Shown piece after piece: positions 1 to 5,501 of a stretch of DNA of 8,742 nt. The translations under genes were made by a program, and so were the position numbers. Each line of letters opens with the position of its first letter. Position 1 is the first letter of the stretch. The notes below the pieces were generated by a model, which was not told the DNA's origin, ran no database searches, and saw only the letters and a program-made list of their open reading frames with translations. The stretch is from an uncultured Burkholderiales bacterium (GTDB lineage Bacteria; Pseudomonadota; Gammaproteobacteria; Burkholderiales; Burkholderiaceae_C), in contig CALCBL010000573.1 in the NCBI GenBank assembly GCA_937897495.1, forward strand, positions 1 to 8,742. Direction: 5' to 3'.

Positions 1-514
1 CAAAACTTTGAAAAGCAGCCATTTGGTCAAATTTTTCGGACCAAAGACCTGCCACTAAACCCAAAGCACCCAATAGGCCGGCACACAATACGGCAAACAC
101 CAAAATCCAAACGGGTGCATGGTACTGCAAGGGTGCAAACCAAACTGTGACGGCAAAAACACCAAAGCCAACGGCCAGGCCGCGCATCATAGAAGAGCCC
201 ACATAGGCCACGTACCAGTGCCAGTGCGACAAGGGTGTGAGCAGCAAGAACACAATGTTGCCCATGATTTTGCTTTGCACCAAGCTGGATGAACTGTTGG
301 CAAAAGCATTTTGCAAGACGCTCATCATGATCAGGCCGGGCAACAAAAACGCCGTGTAGGGCACGTTGTCATAGACCTTCACATGGTCTTCCAACACATG
401 GCCAAAAATCATCATGTACAAGACGGAGGTCAAAACGGGTGCCGCTATGGTTTGGAAAGCCACCTTCCAAAAGCGCAACACCTCTTTGTACAACAACATG
501 CGCCAGCCGTTCAT
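1..514 (-). CDS. ABC-2 type transporter permease (YadH-like), 3' end cut by window edge
   Basis: This is the membrane subunit of an ABC-2 family exporter and should sit in the inner membrane with the ATPase encoded immediately upstream. I translated it by hand from the ATG at 514; 171 codons are open to the window edge without a stop, whereas family members have about 250 residues, so roughly the last third is missing. A short amphipathic N-terminus (MNGWRMLLYKEVLRFWK) is followed by hydrophobic stretches at about residues 20-40, 55-70, 86-105, 108-128 and 134-157. The segment around residues 80-96 (QSKIMGNIVFLLLTPLS) resembles the conserved core of YadH-like permeases. Its ATG overlaps the ATPase stop codon (ATGA), and a GAGGG sequence in the end of that gene can serve as ribosome binding site. 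Family assignment is firm. The substrate is unknown; drug, polysaccharide or lipid export are all possible for this family. Confidence 0.88.
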   Translation of the reverse strand, partial: MNGWRMLLYKEVLRFWKVAFQTIAAPVLTSVLYMMIFGHVLEDHVKVYDNVPYTAFLLPGLIMMSVLQNAFANSSSSLVQSKIMGNIVFLLLTPLSHWHWYVAYVGSSMMRGLAVGFGVFAVTVWFAPLQYHAPVWILVFAVLCAGLLGALGLVAGLWSEKFDQMAAFQSF

Positions 515-1428
515 GCTTTGCCCTCAGACATCACATCCAAAAAGACATCTTCCAAATCGGCCTTGCGAATTTCAACATCCTCTGCAACCAAACCGGCTTG
601 GCGAACAGCCGCCAAGTAGCTTTCAATCTCAACCGCATCGTGCGCTGGAAACTGAACGATGCGACCCGTGATGCGCGCTTTGGCTGCCAGATCAACGGGT
701 AATTGACCATCAATTTTGAAACGCAGCACATTGCTGGAGGCCGATTTCAACAACTCAGAAGTGCTGGCCAAAGCCAATACCCGCCCTTGTTTCAGCATGG
801 CCAAGCGGCCACAAAGCGCTTCGGCTTCTTCCAAATAGTGGGTGGTGAGCAAAACTGTACGACCTTCTCGGTTTAACTTGGCAATGAATTGCCACAGCGT
901 TTGTCTGAGTTCAACATCCACGCCTGCCGTCGGTTCGTCCAGCACAATGACGCGTGGTTTGTGAACCAAGGCCTGCGCCACCAAGACGCGCCGTTTCATG
1001 CCGCCAGAGAGTTGCCGCATGTTGGAATTGGCTTTGTCCAAGAGGCCCAAGTTGTCCAGCAACTCGTCAATCCAAGCATCATTTTTGGTAACGCCAAAAT
1101 ACCCCGATTGAAAACGCAAAGCTTCGCGAACGGTGAAGAAGGGGTCGAACACCAATTCTTGGGGCACCACACCCAGCATGCGCCGCGTTTGAGCGTAATC
1201 TAGATGGACGTCCTTGCCATGCACCATGACGCGACCCTCGGTGGCCTTGTTCAGACCCGCAAGAATGCTAATGAGTGTGGTTTTGCCTGCGCCATTAGGG
1301 CCAAGCAGACCAAAAAACTCACCCTCAGCAATGTCAAAGCTCACCTGATTGAGTGCTGTGAACGGCTGGCTGCCAGTATTTTTGGCAGGGTAAGTTTTGG
1401 AGACGGATTGAAAAGAGATGGCGGGCAT
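511..1428 (-). CDS. ABC exporter ATP-binding protein (YadG/CcmA-like)
   Basis: This 305-residue protein is the ATPase subunit of an ABC-2 exporter and should power the permease encoded directly downstream. All nucleotide-binding motifs are visible: Walker A GPNGAGKT at residues 43-50, Q-loop Gln90, signature LSGGM at 140-144, Walker B VIVLDEP at 160-166 with catalytic Glu165, and H-loop His197. The region after about residue 220 is a C-terminal extension ending in EDVFLDVMSEGKA, as is common in DrrA/YadG-type ATPases. The ATG at 1428 has an AAGGGG sequence 3 nt upstream. The gene begins 18 nt after mlaB and overlaps the permease start by 4 nt, so it probably belongs to the same transcript. 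It is not a second MlaF: it has the longer exporter-type C-terminus and pairs with an ABC-2 permease rather than an MlaE protein. The substrate cannot be read from the sequence. Confidence 0.93.
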   Translation of the reverse strand: MPAISFQSVSKTYPAKNTGSQPFTALNQVSFDIAEGEFFGLLGPNGAGKTTLISILAGLNKATEGRVMVHGKDVHLDYAQTRRMLGVVPQELVFDPFFTVREALRFQSGYFGVTKNDAWIDELLDNLGLLDKANSNMRQLSGGMKRRVLVAQALVHKPRVIVLDEPTAGVDVELRQTLWQFIAKLNREGRTVLLTTHYLEEAEALCGRLAMLKQGRVLALASTSELLKSASSNVLRFKIDGQLPVDLAAKARITGRIVQFPAHDAVEIESYLAAVRQAGLVAEDVEIRKADLEDVFLDVMSEGKA

Positions 1429-1431
1429 GAG

Positions 1432-1437
1432 CCCCTT
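1432..1437 (-). promoter_or_regulatory. Ribosome binding site of the exporter ATPase
   Basis: The minus strand reads AAGGGG, then CTC, then the ATG at 1428. The 3-nt spacing is short, but pairing through AAGG gives a more usual 5 nt. It supports this ATG over others and lies in the 18-nt gap after mlaB. Confidence 0.5.
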
Positions 1438-1446
1438 ATTTTACGT

Positions 1447-1731
1447 TCATGCGCTTTCGACCAAGAGCTCAGACACCCCATAAAGCAGGGCCAATTCGCG
1501 TAATTTGGCTGGGAATTGCTTGAATTTCAAAGTTTTTGACAAACTTTCGGCTTCTCTGCGGCATCCCAAGAGCACTGCGAGTGCAGAGGAATCAAAATCA
1601 GTCAGCTGTCCGGCTTGTATCTGGACCTCGGAATCGGGGCAATTGCGAATTTGCGCCTGCAACTTGGCCAAGCAAGCCGCAGCATTGCTGTGACGCAAAT
1701 CGGGGGGCAAGGTTAAAAGGGCTGTGGACAT
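1447..1731 (-). CDS. mlaB: MlaB, STAS-domain subunit of the Mla phospholipid transporter
   Basis: This 94-residue cytoplasmic protein consists of a single STAS domain. In characterised Mla systems MlaB binds MlaF and is needed for assembly and activity of the inner-membrane MlaFEDB complex. The family core is clear at residues 45-55 (DFDSSALAVLL) and continues into GCRREAE; it corresponds to the VDTAGLA-type motif of enteric MlaB, which places Ser48 at the conserved Thr/Ser position (an alignment by eye). Residues 68-92 (LKFKQFPAKLRELALLYGVS onward) form the usual last strand and helix. The ATG at 1731 is the only reasonable start: upstream the frame is open for 13 codons and then meets the mlaC stop, so the two genes share a frame 39 nt apart. 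No clear Shine-Dalgarno is visible. Function is assigned mainly from operon context together with the STAS motif. Confidence 0.88.
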   Translation of the reverse strand: MSTALLTLPPDLRHSNAAACLAKLQAQIRNCPDSEVQIQAGQLTDFDSSALAVLLGCRREAESLSKTLKFKQFPAKLRELALLYGVSELLVESA

Positions 1732-1770
1732 GCATGAGACGCGGTTAAGGCCGCGGAACGGAGCGCTAAA

Positions 1771-2409
1771 TTAGGCTTTTTTGGCATTCGATTTATTTCG
1801 ATCAGACAAGCTCTTGATCAAACCATCCACGCCACCCGCATTGATTTCTTTAGAAAATTGTGAGCGGTAGTTTTCAACCAACCAAATGCCCATGACATTG
1901 AGGTCAAAAATTTTCCACCCCGCACCTTCACCAGGCGTTTTTTCAAGGCGATAGTCAAGCTGAATAGGCTCACCTCTGCCTCTGACCTCGGTTTGAACGA
2001 CCAGATTTTTGTCATCTGTGGCGCCGCGCAAAGGTTTGAGCTCAATGGACTGATCGCTGATTTGACTGAGTGCGCCAGAATAGGTGCGAATGAGCAGCAA
2101 CTTGAACTCTGCTTGCAAGCGTTCTTGCTGCTCAGGGGTGGCCTTGCGCCAGCCTGGCCCTGTGGCCAGCGCGGTCATGCGGCGGAAATTGACATGCTGC
2201 ATGAGCTTGGTATCGACCAATTGCATGATCTTGTTGATGTCACCGCCCTTGATGCTTTTATCGGAACGAACGGCATCCAAAGTTTCATTGGAAATGCGTT
2301 TCACGAAAGCATCGGGTGCTTCATCGGCAGCCAAAACGGTGGCTGAACCCAAGCAGAAACCCAATGCCCAAACAACAGGCCATAAATAAGTGAAGAATTT
2401 GCGATTCAT
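1771..2409 (-). CDS. mlaC: MlaC, periplasmic phospholipid-binding carrier
   Basis: MlaC is the soluble periplasmic shuttle that moves phospholipid between the outer-membrane MlaA complex and the inner-membrane MlaFEDB complex. This protein has 212 residues, close to the family norm. It starts with a Sec signal peptide: MNRK, a hydrophobic core at about residues 8-25, and a V-L-A site suggesting cleavage after Ala27, just before ADEAPDAF. The mature part matches the Tol-tol-Ttg2/MlaC family, with PEQQERLQAEFKLLLIRTYS at residues 92-111 and WKIFDLNVMGIWLVENYRSQ at 165-184, the latter close to the conserved end of the family. The tail is short and lysine-rich. The ATG at 2409 gives a proper signal peptide, but no Shine-Dalgarno is visible; a small hairpin ends 12 nt before it. 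It follows mlaA after a 96-nt gap. Confidence 0.93.
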   Translation of the reverse strand: MNRKFFTYLWPVVWALGFCLGSATVLAADEAPDAFVKRISNETLDAVRSDKSIKGGDINKIMQLVDTKLMQHVNFRRMTALATGPGWRKATPEQQERLQAEFKLLLIRTYSGALSQISDQSIELKPLRGATDDKNLVVQTEVRGRGEPIQLDYRLEKTPGEGAGWKIFDLNVMGIWLVENYRSQFSKEINAGGVDGLIKSLSDRNKSNAKKA

Positions 2410-2421
2410 AGGATGAGATCA

Positions 2422-2442
2422 TAAAGAGCGTTTGACTCTTTA
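2422..2442 (-). other. Small hairpin just upstream of mlaC
   Basis: On the minus strand TAAAGAG and CTCTTTA form a perfect 7-bp stem around a 7-nt loop, ending 12 nt before the mlaC ATG. It is AT-rich and has no following T-tract, so it does not look like a terminator. It occupies the place where a Shine-Dalgarno would be expected. It could influence translation of mlaC or mRNA stability, or be chance. Confidence 0.3.
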
Positions 2443-2455
2443 ACGCGCGAACTGC

Positions 2456-2484
2456 ATAAAAGTAGATTAGACCACCAAGTTCAA
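2456..2484 (-). promoter_or_regulatory. Weak candidate sigma-70 promoter for mlaC-mlaB
   Basis: In the mlaA/mlaC gap the minus strand has TTGAAC (2484-2479), a 17-nt spacer, then TTTTAT (2461-2456). Each box matches four of six consensus bases. Correct spacing and location in the only long gap inside the mla operon make it worth noting, but sequences of this quality occur often by chance. Confidence 0.22.
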
Positions 2485-2505
2485 TTCGTCTTTGCCCCAA
2501 GGCTG

Positions 2506-3306
2506 TTAGGGTTTGGGCGTCTGCGGCAAGGGCTCCTGTGTGCCCGTGGCGCTGGGTCGGTTGGGGGCCACCATAGGCGCAGGTTGGTCCGGATCTTCAA
2601 AATCGTCCAACATGGGCGGGTTGCCATCGTAAATGTCATTCAAACGCTTTTGCAAATAGGCATCCCGAGTGAACGTGTAGGGGTCTAAAGAAGCTTGTTT
2701 GACAGCGTCGGACAAGGACAAATAGCGCTCCCGCTTGTCGGTCAAGCGCAACAATGTCAGCGTGTTTTTAGCCGCTGTGTCTTTCAGTTGTTGGTTCACG
2801 TCTGTTTTGTTGTCGATGTACAGGCCCAGGCTGTCGCGAACGGTGGAGGGGCCAAAGAAAGGCAAGACCACATAGGGGCCAGACGAAACGCCCCAAAACG
2901 CCATGGTTTGACCGAAGTCCTCTTTGTGTTTGTCAATCTTCAATTCGGTGGCCCAATCAATGATGCCGCCCAGCCCCAGCGTGGTGTTGATGCCCACACG
3001 CATGGCACTTTTAGCGGCCGCTTGGAGTTTCAATTGCGCCAAGCTGTTGAAGAACGACATGACATCGCTCTGATTGCTGAAAAAATTACCAATGCCTTTG
3101 CGGACCACCGTTGGTAAAACTTGGCCATAAATAACAGCAACAGGCCTGAGCACCACATCATCGGCCATGTCGTTGAAGGCCGTGACTTTTCGGTTCAAAG
3201 GCTCGAGGGGATCTGTTGGATCTGGGCCTTTGAGTGAGGCGCACCCTTGCAAAAGCAAGCTTGCCGCAATGAGTAAACCGAGGCGCACGCGCAACCAAAA
3301 TTTCAT
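2506..3306 (-). CDS. mlaA: MlaA (VacJ), outer-membrane lipoprotein for phospholipid removal
   Basis: MlaA sits in the outer membrane and extracts phospholipid from its outer leaflet for transfer to MlaC. The 266-residue product has a lipoprotein signal: positive MKFWLRVR, a hydrophobic core, and lipobox LQGC with Cys22. The next residue is Ala, not Asp, as expected for outer-membrane sorting. Family motifs include DPLEPLNR at residues 32-39, GLGGIIDWATE at 111-121, and DFGQTMAFWGVSSGPYVVLP at 130-149 followed by FFGPSTVRDSLG. After about residue 232 it ends in an acidic, then proline-rich tail, probably disordered. I take the ATG at 3306, which shares one base with the mlaD stop (TGATG); a GTG three bases upstream at 3309 is the alternative and adds one residue. 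A GGGAAG sequence precedes both. Unlike in E. coli, the gene lies inside the mla operon. Confidence 0.95.
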   Translation of the reverse strand: MKFWLRVRLGLLIAASLLLQGCASLKGPDPTDPLEPLNRKVTAFNDMADDVVLRPVAVIYGQVLPTVVRKGIGNFFSNQSDVMSFFNSLAQLKLQAAAKSAMRVGINTTLGLGGIIDWATELKIDKHKEDFGQTMAFWGVSSGPYVVLPFFGPSTVRDSLGLYIDNKTDVNQQLKDTAAKNTLTLLRLTDKRERYLSLSDAVKQASLDPYTFTRDAYLQKRLNDIYDGNPPMLDDFEDPDQPAPMVAPNRPSATGTQEPLPQTPKP

Positions 3307-3788
3307 CACTTGCTTCCCGATGGGGGTGCGGCAGGATCTGCCGCTTTGCTGTACAAAAATTGGCTGATTAAATTTTCTAAGACCACAGCCGATTGGGTGG
3401 AGCCGATGTTGTCGCCCGCCGCCAGGTTCTTTTCATCGGCGCCGGCCACAATGCCCACGTACTGCTCGCCTAACAAACCACTGGTCAGAATTTTCAAAGA
3501 ACTGTCTTGAGGAAAAGCGTACTGGTTTTGCAAAGCCAAACTGACTTTGGCTTGAAAGCTTTCGCCGTCAAATTGAATGCTGTCAACACGGCCCACCACC
3601 ACACCCGCACTCTTGACGGCTGCACCTTTTTTAAGGCCGCCGATGTTGTCAAACTTAGCGGTCACGGTGTAATTTTTGGACCAACTGTATTGCAACAAAT
3701 TGGCCGACTTAAGCGCCAGAAAAAGCACTGCCGCCAAGCCAATCAACACAAACAATCCTACCCACACATCATTTTTTGAACGTTGCAT
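3306..3788 (-). CDS. mlaD: MlaD, MCE-domain substrate-binding subunit
   Basis: MlaD is the single-pass inner-membrane MCE protein. In characterised systems it forms a hexamer on the periplasmic face of MlaE and exchanges phospholipid with MlaC. The 160-residue product has a transmembrane helix at about residues 8-29 (VWVGLFVLIGLAAVLFLALK), then one MCE domain at about 39-117 containing FDNIGGLKKGAAVKSAGVVV at 47-66 and LTSGLLGEQYVGI at 101-113. The segment after residue 130 (VVLENLISQFLYSK) matches the usual hydrophobic helix of MlaD, with a short Pro/Ala tail. I chose ATG 3788 over a GTG at 3791 because AAGGAGG lies 5 nt before the ATG but only 2 nt before the GTG. One MCE domain and this length fit MlaD rather than the multi-domain PqiB or YebT proteins. 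The stop shares a base with the mlaA start. Confidence 0.95.
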   Translation of the reverse strand: MQRSKNDVWVGLFVLIGLAAVLFLALKSANLLQYSWSKNYTVTAKFDNIGGLKKGAAVKSAGVVVGRVDSIQFDGESFQAKVSLALQNQYAFPQDSSLKILTSGLLGEQYVGIVAGADEKNLAAGDNIGSTQSAVVLENLISQFLYSKAADPAAPPSGSK

Positions 3789-3793
3789 CACGT

Positions 3794-3800
3794 CCTCCTT
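3794..3800 (-). promoter_or_regulatory. Strong ribosome binding site of mlaD
   Basis: The minus strand reads AAGGAGG, a full anti-Shine-Dalgarno match, 5 nt before the ATG at 3788. It overlaps the mlaE stop codon (TAAGGAGG). It decides the mlaD start against the adjacent upstream GTG and is the best ribosome binding site in the window. Confidence 0.9.
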
Positions 3801-4581
3801 AAATGCTGAACATCATCACAGTGAGGATGAAGTCCAGTCCTAAAACAGACAAAGAAGAGATCACCACGCTTCGGGTGGTCGCAGACGCCACGCCATCAGG
3901 TGTCGGCTGAGCCACATAGCCTTGCAGCAAGGCAATGAAGGTGACAGCCACGCCAAACACCAAACTTTTAATCATGCCATTGCCGACATCTTTGAACACA
4001 TCGACACCGCTTTGCATTTGACTCCAAAATGCGCCCTCATCAACGCCAATCAGCAGCACACCCACCACATAACCGCCCAATATACCGACGGCACTGAAAA
4101 CGGCAGTGAGAAGAGGCAACGCAATGATGCCACCCCACAAACGCGGCGCCAAAATTCGCAGTTTTGGATCAACCGCCATCATTTCCAAAGCCGTCAATTG
4201 CTCGCCAGCACGCATCAAACCAATTTCTGCCGTAATAGAGGCGCCCGCGCGCCCTGCGAACAACAAAGCCGCCACCACAGGGCCGAGTTCACGCACCAAA
4301 CTCAGCGCCACCAACAAGCCGAGTGCATCGGCCGCGCCATAGCGCTGCAAAGTGTAGTAGCCCTGCAAGCCCAAAACAAATCCGACAAACAAGCCGGAAA
4401 CGGTAATGATGGCCAAGGAGTAGTTGCCCAAGAAATGCACTTGATCGCGAACCAGCCCAAAGCGCTTCAAACAAGCGCCCGACATCATGGCCAGTTGACC
4501 CAATAAACGCGCGCCATAACCCCAATCCGCCAATTTCTGACGGACGGCGTAGCCAAGTTCAGAAGGGTGCAAAAAGTTCAT
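3799..4581 (-). CDS. mlaE: MlaE, inner-membrane permease of the Mla system
   Basis: MlaE is the membrane core of the phospholipid transporter and contacts MlaF inside the cell and the MlaD ring outside. The product has 260 residues, the usual MlaE length. Hydrophobic segments at about residues 53-74, 87-109, 147-178, 203-223 and 238-259 fit the known topology, with an amphipathic N-terminal region before them. Family motifs are RELGPV at residues 97-102, AGRAGASITAEIG at 109-121 and MRAGEQLTALEMMAVDP at 123-139. The last two form the cytoplasmic coupling region that meets the ATPase. The ATG at 4581 overlaps the mlaF stop (ATGA), and no separate strong ribosome binding site is seen, so translation is probably coupled to mlaF. 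The stop is merged with the mlaD ribosome binding site. Nothing about the protein looks damaged or unusual. Confidence 0.95.
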   Translation of the reverse strand: MNFLHPSELGYAVRQKLADWGYGARLLGQLAMMSGACLKRFGLVRDQVHFLGNYSLAIITVSGLFVGFVLGLQGYYTLQRYGAADALGLLVALSLVRELGPVVAALLFAGRAGASITAEIGLMRAGEQLTALEMMAVDPKLRILAPRLWGGIIALPLLTAVFSAVGILGGYVVGVLLIGVDEGAFWSQMQSGVDVFKDVGNGMIKSLVFGVAVTFIALLQGYVAQPTPDGVASATTRSVVISSLSVLGLDFILTVMMFSI

Positions 4582-5393
4582 GGTGCTATGCGGCTGAAAT
4601 CTTCAGCGATGGATCTGGCGGGGTAATGGAAATGGACAGGGCCATCGCTGAGGCCATTCACAAATTGGTGAATAAGGGGGTCAGAAGTTTGCCTGAGTGC
4701 CTCGGGAGTGCCTTGCGCTGCCACTTTGCCATTGGCCAAGACCACCACATGGTCTGCAATTTGAAATGTTTCGTTGACATCGTGCGATACCACCACACTG
4801 GTAATGCCCAAGCTGTCGTTCAACTTGCGAATGAGTCTTGCCGCCGTTCCCAATGAAATGGGGTCAAGACCCGCAAAGGGTTCGTCGTACATCATGAGAT
4901 CGGGATCTAAAGCAATGGCACGGGCCAATGCAACACGTCGGCCCATACCCCCTGAAATTTCGGAAGGCTTTAAATCTCTGGCCCCGCGCAAGCCCACCGC
5001 ATCGAGCTTCATCAAAACAATGTCGCGCACCATGGACTCAGACATTTTCGTGTGTTCTCTTAACGGAAACGCCACGTTGTCAAACACACTCATGTCGGTG
5101 AACAAAGCGCCAAACTGAAACAACATGCCCATGCGCCTGCGTGCTGCATAAAGTTGTTCCGTGTTCATTTGGCCAACATCAGAGCCATCGAATGTGAGTT
5201 GGCCGTTTTGGGCACGGTATTGGCCACCCATTAAACGCAAGACAGTGGTCTTGCCACCGCCAGAGACACCCATCAGGGCCGTGACTTTGCCACGCGGTAT
5301 GCCAAACGACAGGTCGTTCAGAATGACGCGGTCCCCGTAGCCGAAGCTGAGGTTTTTCAATTCGACCAGGAGTGGAGAGTTGGGCAATGTCAT
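4578..5393 (-). CDS. mlaF: MlaF, ATPase of the Mla phospholipid transporter
   Basis: MlaF hydrolyses ATP on the cytoplasmic face to drive phospholipid transport through MlaE. From ATG 5393 the product is 271 residues. Motifs: Walker A GVSGGGKT at 42-49, Q-loop Gln93, signature ISGGM at 146-150 followed by GRRVALARAIALDPDLMMYD, Walker B with Asp170 and catalytic Glu171, FAGLDPIS at 173-180, and H-loop His204. The SGGMxRR and YDEPFAGLDPI features are typical of MlaF/Ttg2A rather than general importers. The C-terminal tail (FHYPARSIAEDFSRIAP) corresponds to the extension that contacts MlaB and the neighbouring subunit in solved complexes. An in-frame TTG at 5408 would add five residues but lies inside a terminator hairpin, so the ATG is preferred. 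No Shine-Dalgarno precedes the ATG, which starts 5 nt after the terminator T-tract. The gene overlaps mlaE by 4 nt. Confidence 0.94.
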   Translation of the reverse strand: MTLPNSPLLVELKNLSFGYGDRVILNDLSFGIPRGKVTALMGVSGGGKTTVLRLMGGQYRAQNGQLTFDGSDVGQMNTEQLYAARRRMGMLFQFGALFTDMSVFDNVAFPLREHTKMSESMVRDIVLMKLDAVGLRGARDLKPSEISGGMGRRVALARAIALDPDLMMYDEPFAGLDPISLGTAARLIRKLNDSLGITSVVVSHDVNETFQIADHVVVLANGKVAAQGTPEALRQTSDPLIHQFVNGLSDGPVHFHYPARSIAEDFSRIAP

Positions 5394-5398
5394 GTGAG

Positions 5399-5429
5399 AA
5401 AAAAACAAAAGCCGGGATCGCCGGCTTTT
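5399..5429 (-). terminator. Intrinsic terminator after gltBD, abutting mlaF
   Basis: On the minus strand AAAAGCCGG (5429-5421), a 5-nt CGATC loop and CCGGCTTTT (5415-5407) form a perfect 9-bp stem, followed by G and a run of seven T (5405-5399). This is a textbook rho-independent terminator for transcripts coming from gltBD. The T-run ends 5 nt before the mlaF ATG. On the other strand the hairpin is followed by GAAGGG and lacks a long T-run, so it acts mainly on minus-strand transcription. No plus-strand gene is present to need it. Confidence 0.88.
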
Positions 5430-5501
5430 GAAGGGTATGGCGTTCAGGTGAAGCTTGTGTGACTCTTTGAAAATTCACACGCCAACCTGTCTGCAGACAT
5501 T

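Noticed and set aside
1740..1755. Short GC-rich inverted repeat (CGCGG/CCGCG) in the mlaC/mlaB gap as a terminator
   Set aside because: The stem is only 5 bp with no T-tract in the minus direction, and mlaB follows within a few bases in the same operon.
3922..4506. A 194-codon plus-strand open frame antisense to mlaE
   Set aside because: Its composition is rich in Gln, His, Thr and Asn, as expected from reading the complement of a hydrophobic membrane protein gene. It has no family motif and mlaE opposite is intact.
5179..5478. A 99-codon minus-strand frame covering the gltD/mlaF gap and the 5' part of mlaF
   Set aside because: It reads through the terminator and then mlaF in a different frame, and its product has no recognisable motif. 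The MlaF frame has all ATPase motifs.
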